From: Candidatus Bathyarchaeota archaeon
Lineage (GTDB): Archaea; Thermoproteota; Bathyarchaeia; TCS64
Direction: 5' to 3'
Assembly (NCBI GenBank): GCA_002726865.1
Contig: PBSW01000018.1
Coordinates: 2,891 to 16,479, forward strand
DNA: 13,589 nucleotides
This document shows, in pieces, positions 12,994 through 13,589 of the stretch. The position numbers and the translations under genes are program-made. The notes beneath the pieces are model-generated. The model saw nothing but the letters and a program-made list of their open reading frames with translations. It was not told where the DNA came from and did not search any database. Positions within the stretch are counted from its first letter, which is position 1; the number at the start of each line of letters is the position of its first letter.

Positions 12994-13589
12994 TCACTCA
13001 TATGGATCCCTGTAAGTAGTGGTTAGCTCTATTTTCTCGAGTAAGCCGTCTCGCAGCAGGGTCATAATGATGGTTTGGTCTGGAGAGACTTTCTCAGCAA
13101 AATATACGTGCCAATCGCTCCAGTTTTTCAGGGTTATCCCGTCGACAGCGATTATTATATCTCTCGCGATATATGCTGTGAATCCTTCGCGGTCAATGGT
13201 TTTTTCGAAAGGCCTCAGCCCAGCCTCGGCAGCGGGAAAACCCTCCCTCACTCTTGTGATAAGTATCCCGTTCTGGTATAAGTCGACGTTAACTAGATTA
13301 TACTCTTCAACCACCTCTGGTGTCAGCTCAGTCCCCCAGAATCCCACTAAAGGATGTTTGAACTCCCCCGTGGATACTATCGATTCGGCGACTCTTTTTA
13401 CGACGTTAGAAGGGATAGCAAAGTTGTACCCGAAAATTGTTCCAGCGTTGGTTATACCGAGAACTTTACTTTGGAGATCTAGGAGGGGTCCTCCTGAGCT
13501 ACCTGGGGCTATTGTGACATCAAGTTGTAGGACGGGGCTTATCAGGGGGGGTAGGTCAATCTTCTCATTCACCTGGCTGACTAACCCAG
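12994..13589 (-). CDS. HtrA/DegP-type serine protease with PDZ domain, C-terminal part (runs off right edge)
   Basis: HtrA proteases degrade or refold damaged proteins, usually outside the cytoplasmic membrane. The frame is open to the edge, about 198 codons. It begins within GLVSQVNEKIDLP and soon reaches DVTIAPGSSGGPLLD, where the nucleophile Ser is encoded at 13495-13497. ITNAGTIFGYNFAIPSNVVKRV, the typical end of the chymotrypsin-like domain, follows. A single PDZ domain comes next (about ELTPEVVEEYNL to the end), with NGILITRVREGFPAAEAGL as its peptide-binding region and IIIAVDGITLKNWSDW after it. The His and Asp of the triad and any signal or membrane anchor lie outside the window. The GTG at 13572 is not a likely start because the conserved fold is already in progress. 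Confidence 0.93.
   Translation of the reverse strand, partial: GLVSQVNEKIDLPPLISPVLQLDVTIAPGSSGGPLLDLQSKVLGITNAGTIFGYNFAIPSNVVKRVAESIVSTGEFKHPLVGFWGTELTPEVVEEYNLVNVDLYQNGILITRVREGFPAAEAGLRPFEKTIDREGFTAYIARDIIIAVDGITLKNWSDWHVYFAEKVSPDQTIIMTLLRDGLLEKIELTTTYRDPYE

Noticed and set aside
13570..13572. GTG as start of the HtrA-type protease
   Set aside because: The reading frame is open beyond it to the edge and the protease fold is already under way, so it is an internal Val codon.

Overview
The window is archaeal chromosome. Alba, prefoldin beta, PAC2, an archaeal-type dUTPase, a PhoU protein with an AbrB-like DNA-binding domain, an F420-hydrogenase-beta (FrhB) family protein and an archaeal ThrRS editing domain occur together. 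Many start codons, including several TTG starts, lie only about 25-35 bases downstream of TATA boxes, which suggests mostly leaderless transcription. FrhB, the mix of informational genes and the free ThrRS editing domain point to a TACK-type archaeon such as Bathyarchaeia, but the sequence alone does not prove the lineage. No CRISPR array, tRNA, rRNA or insertion sequence was found.

Layout. Positions 1-656 (minus) hold the N-terminal part of an AT-rich class III aminotransferase, preceded by two candidate tiny genes. Alba (755-1030, plus) is transcribed away from them. A minus-strand block follows: 6-phospho-3-hexuloisomerase (1277-1906), a PhoU/AbrB phosphate-type regulator (2071-3126) and an ECF transporter operon made of EcfT and a fused double EcfA (3217-5744). 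No substrate-binding S component is present. At 5996-6745 (plus) is an amidohydrolase-like gene broken by one in-frame TAA and lacking several expected metal ligands. Converging on it, with an apparent two-way terminator between, is a DHH phosphoesterase (6798-7832, minus). The DHH gene shares one symmetrical TATA element with a PAC2 protein (7895-8629, plus), whose 3' end overlaps prefoldin beta (8618-8974, minus). An M55 D-aminopeptidase-type hydrolase and dUTPase follow, both on minus.

After a 385-base gene-free stretch come an FrhB-family iron-sulfur flavoprotein and a free-standing ThrRS editing domain (plus), then the C-terminal half of an HtrA-type serine protease (minus, running off the right edge).

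Functionally this is mostly housekeeping: chromatin (Alba), protein quality control (prefoldin, PAC2, HtrA, the ThrRS editing domain), nucleotide hygiene (dUTPase, DHH), pentose supply or formaldehyde fixation (PHI) and micronutrient import (ECF). I saw no defence island or obvious new multi-gene system. The points most worth a second look are the broken amidohydrolase, the free editing domain, palindromes placed at promoters, the possible small-gene leader of the aminotransferase, and the structured gene-free stretch at 10855-11239.
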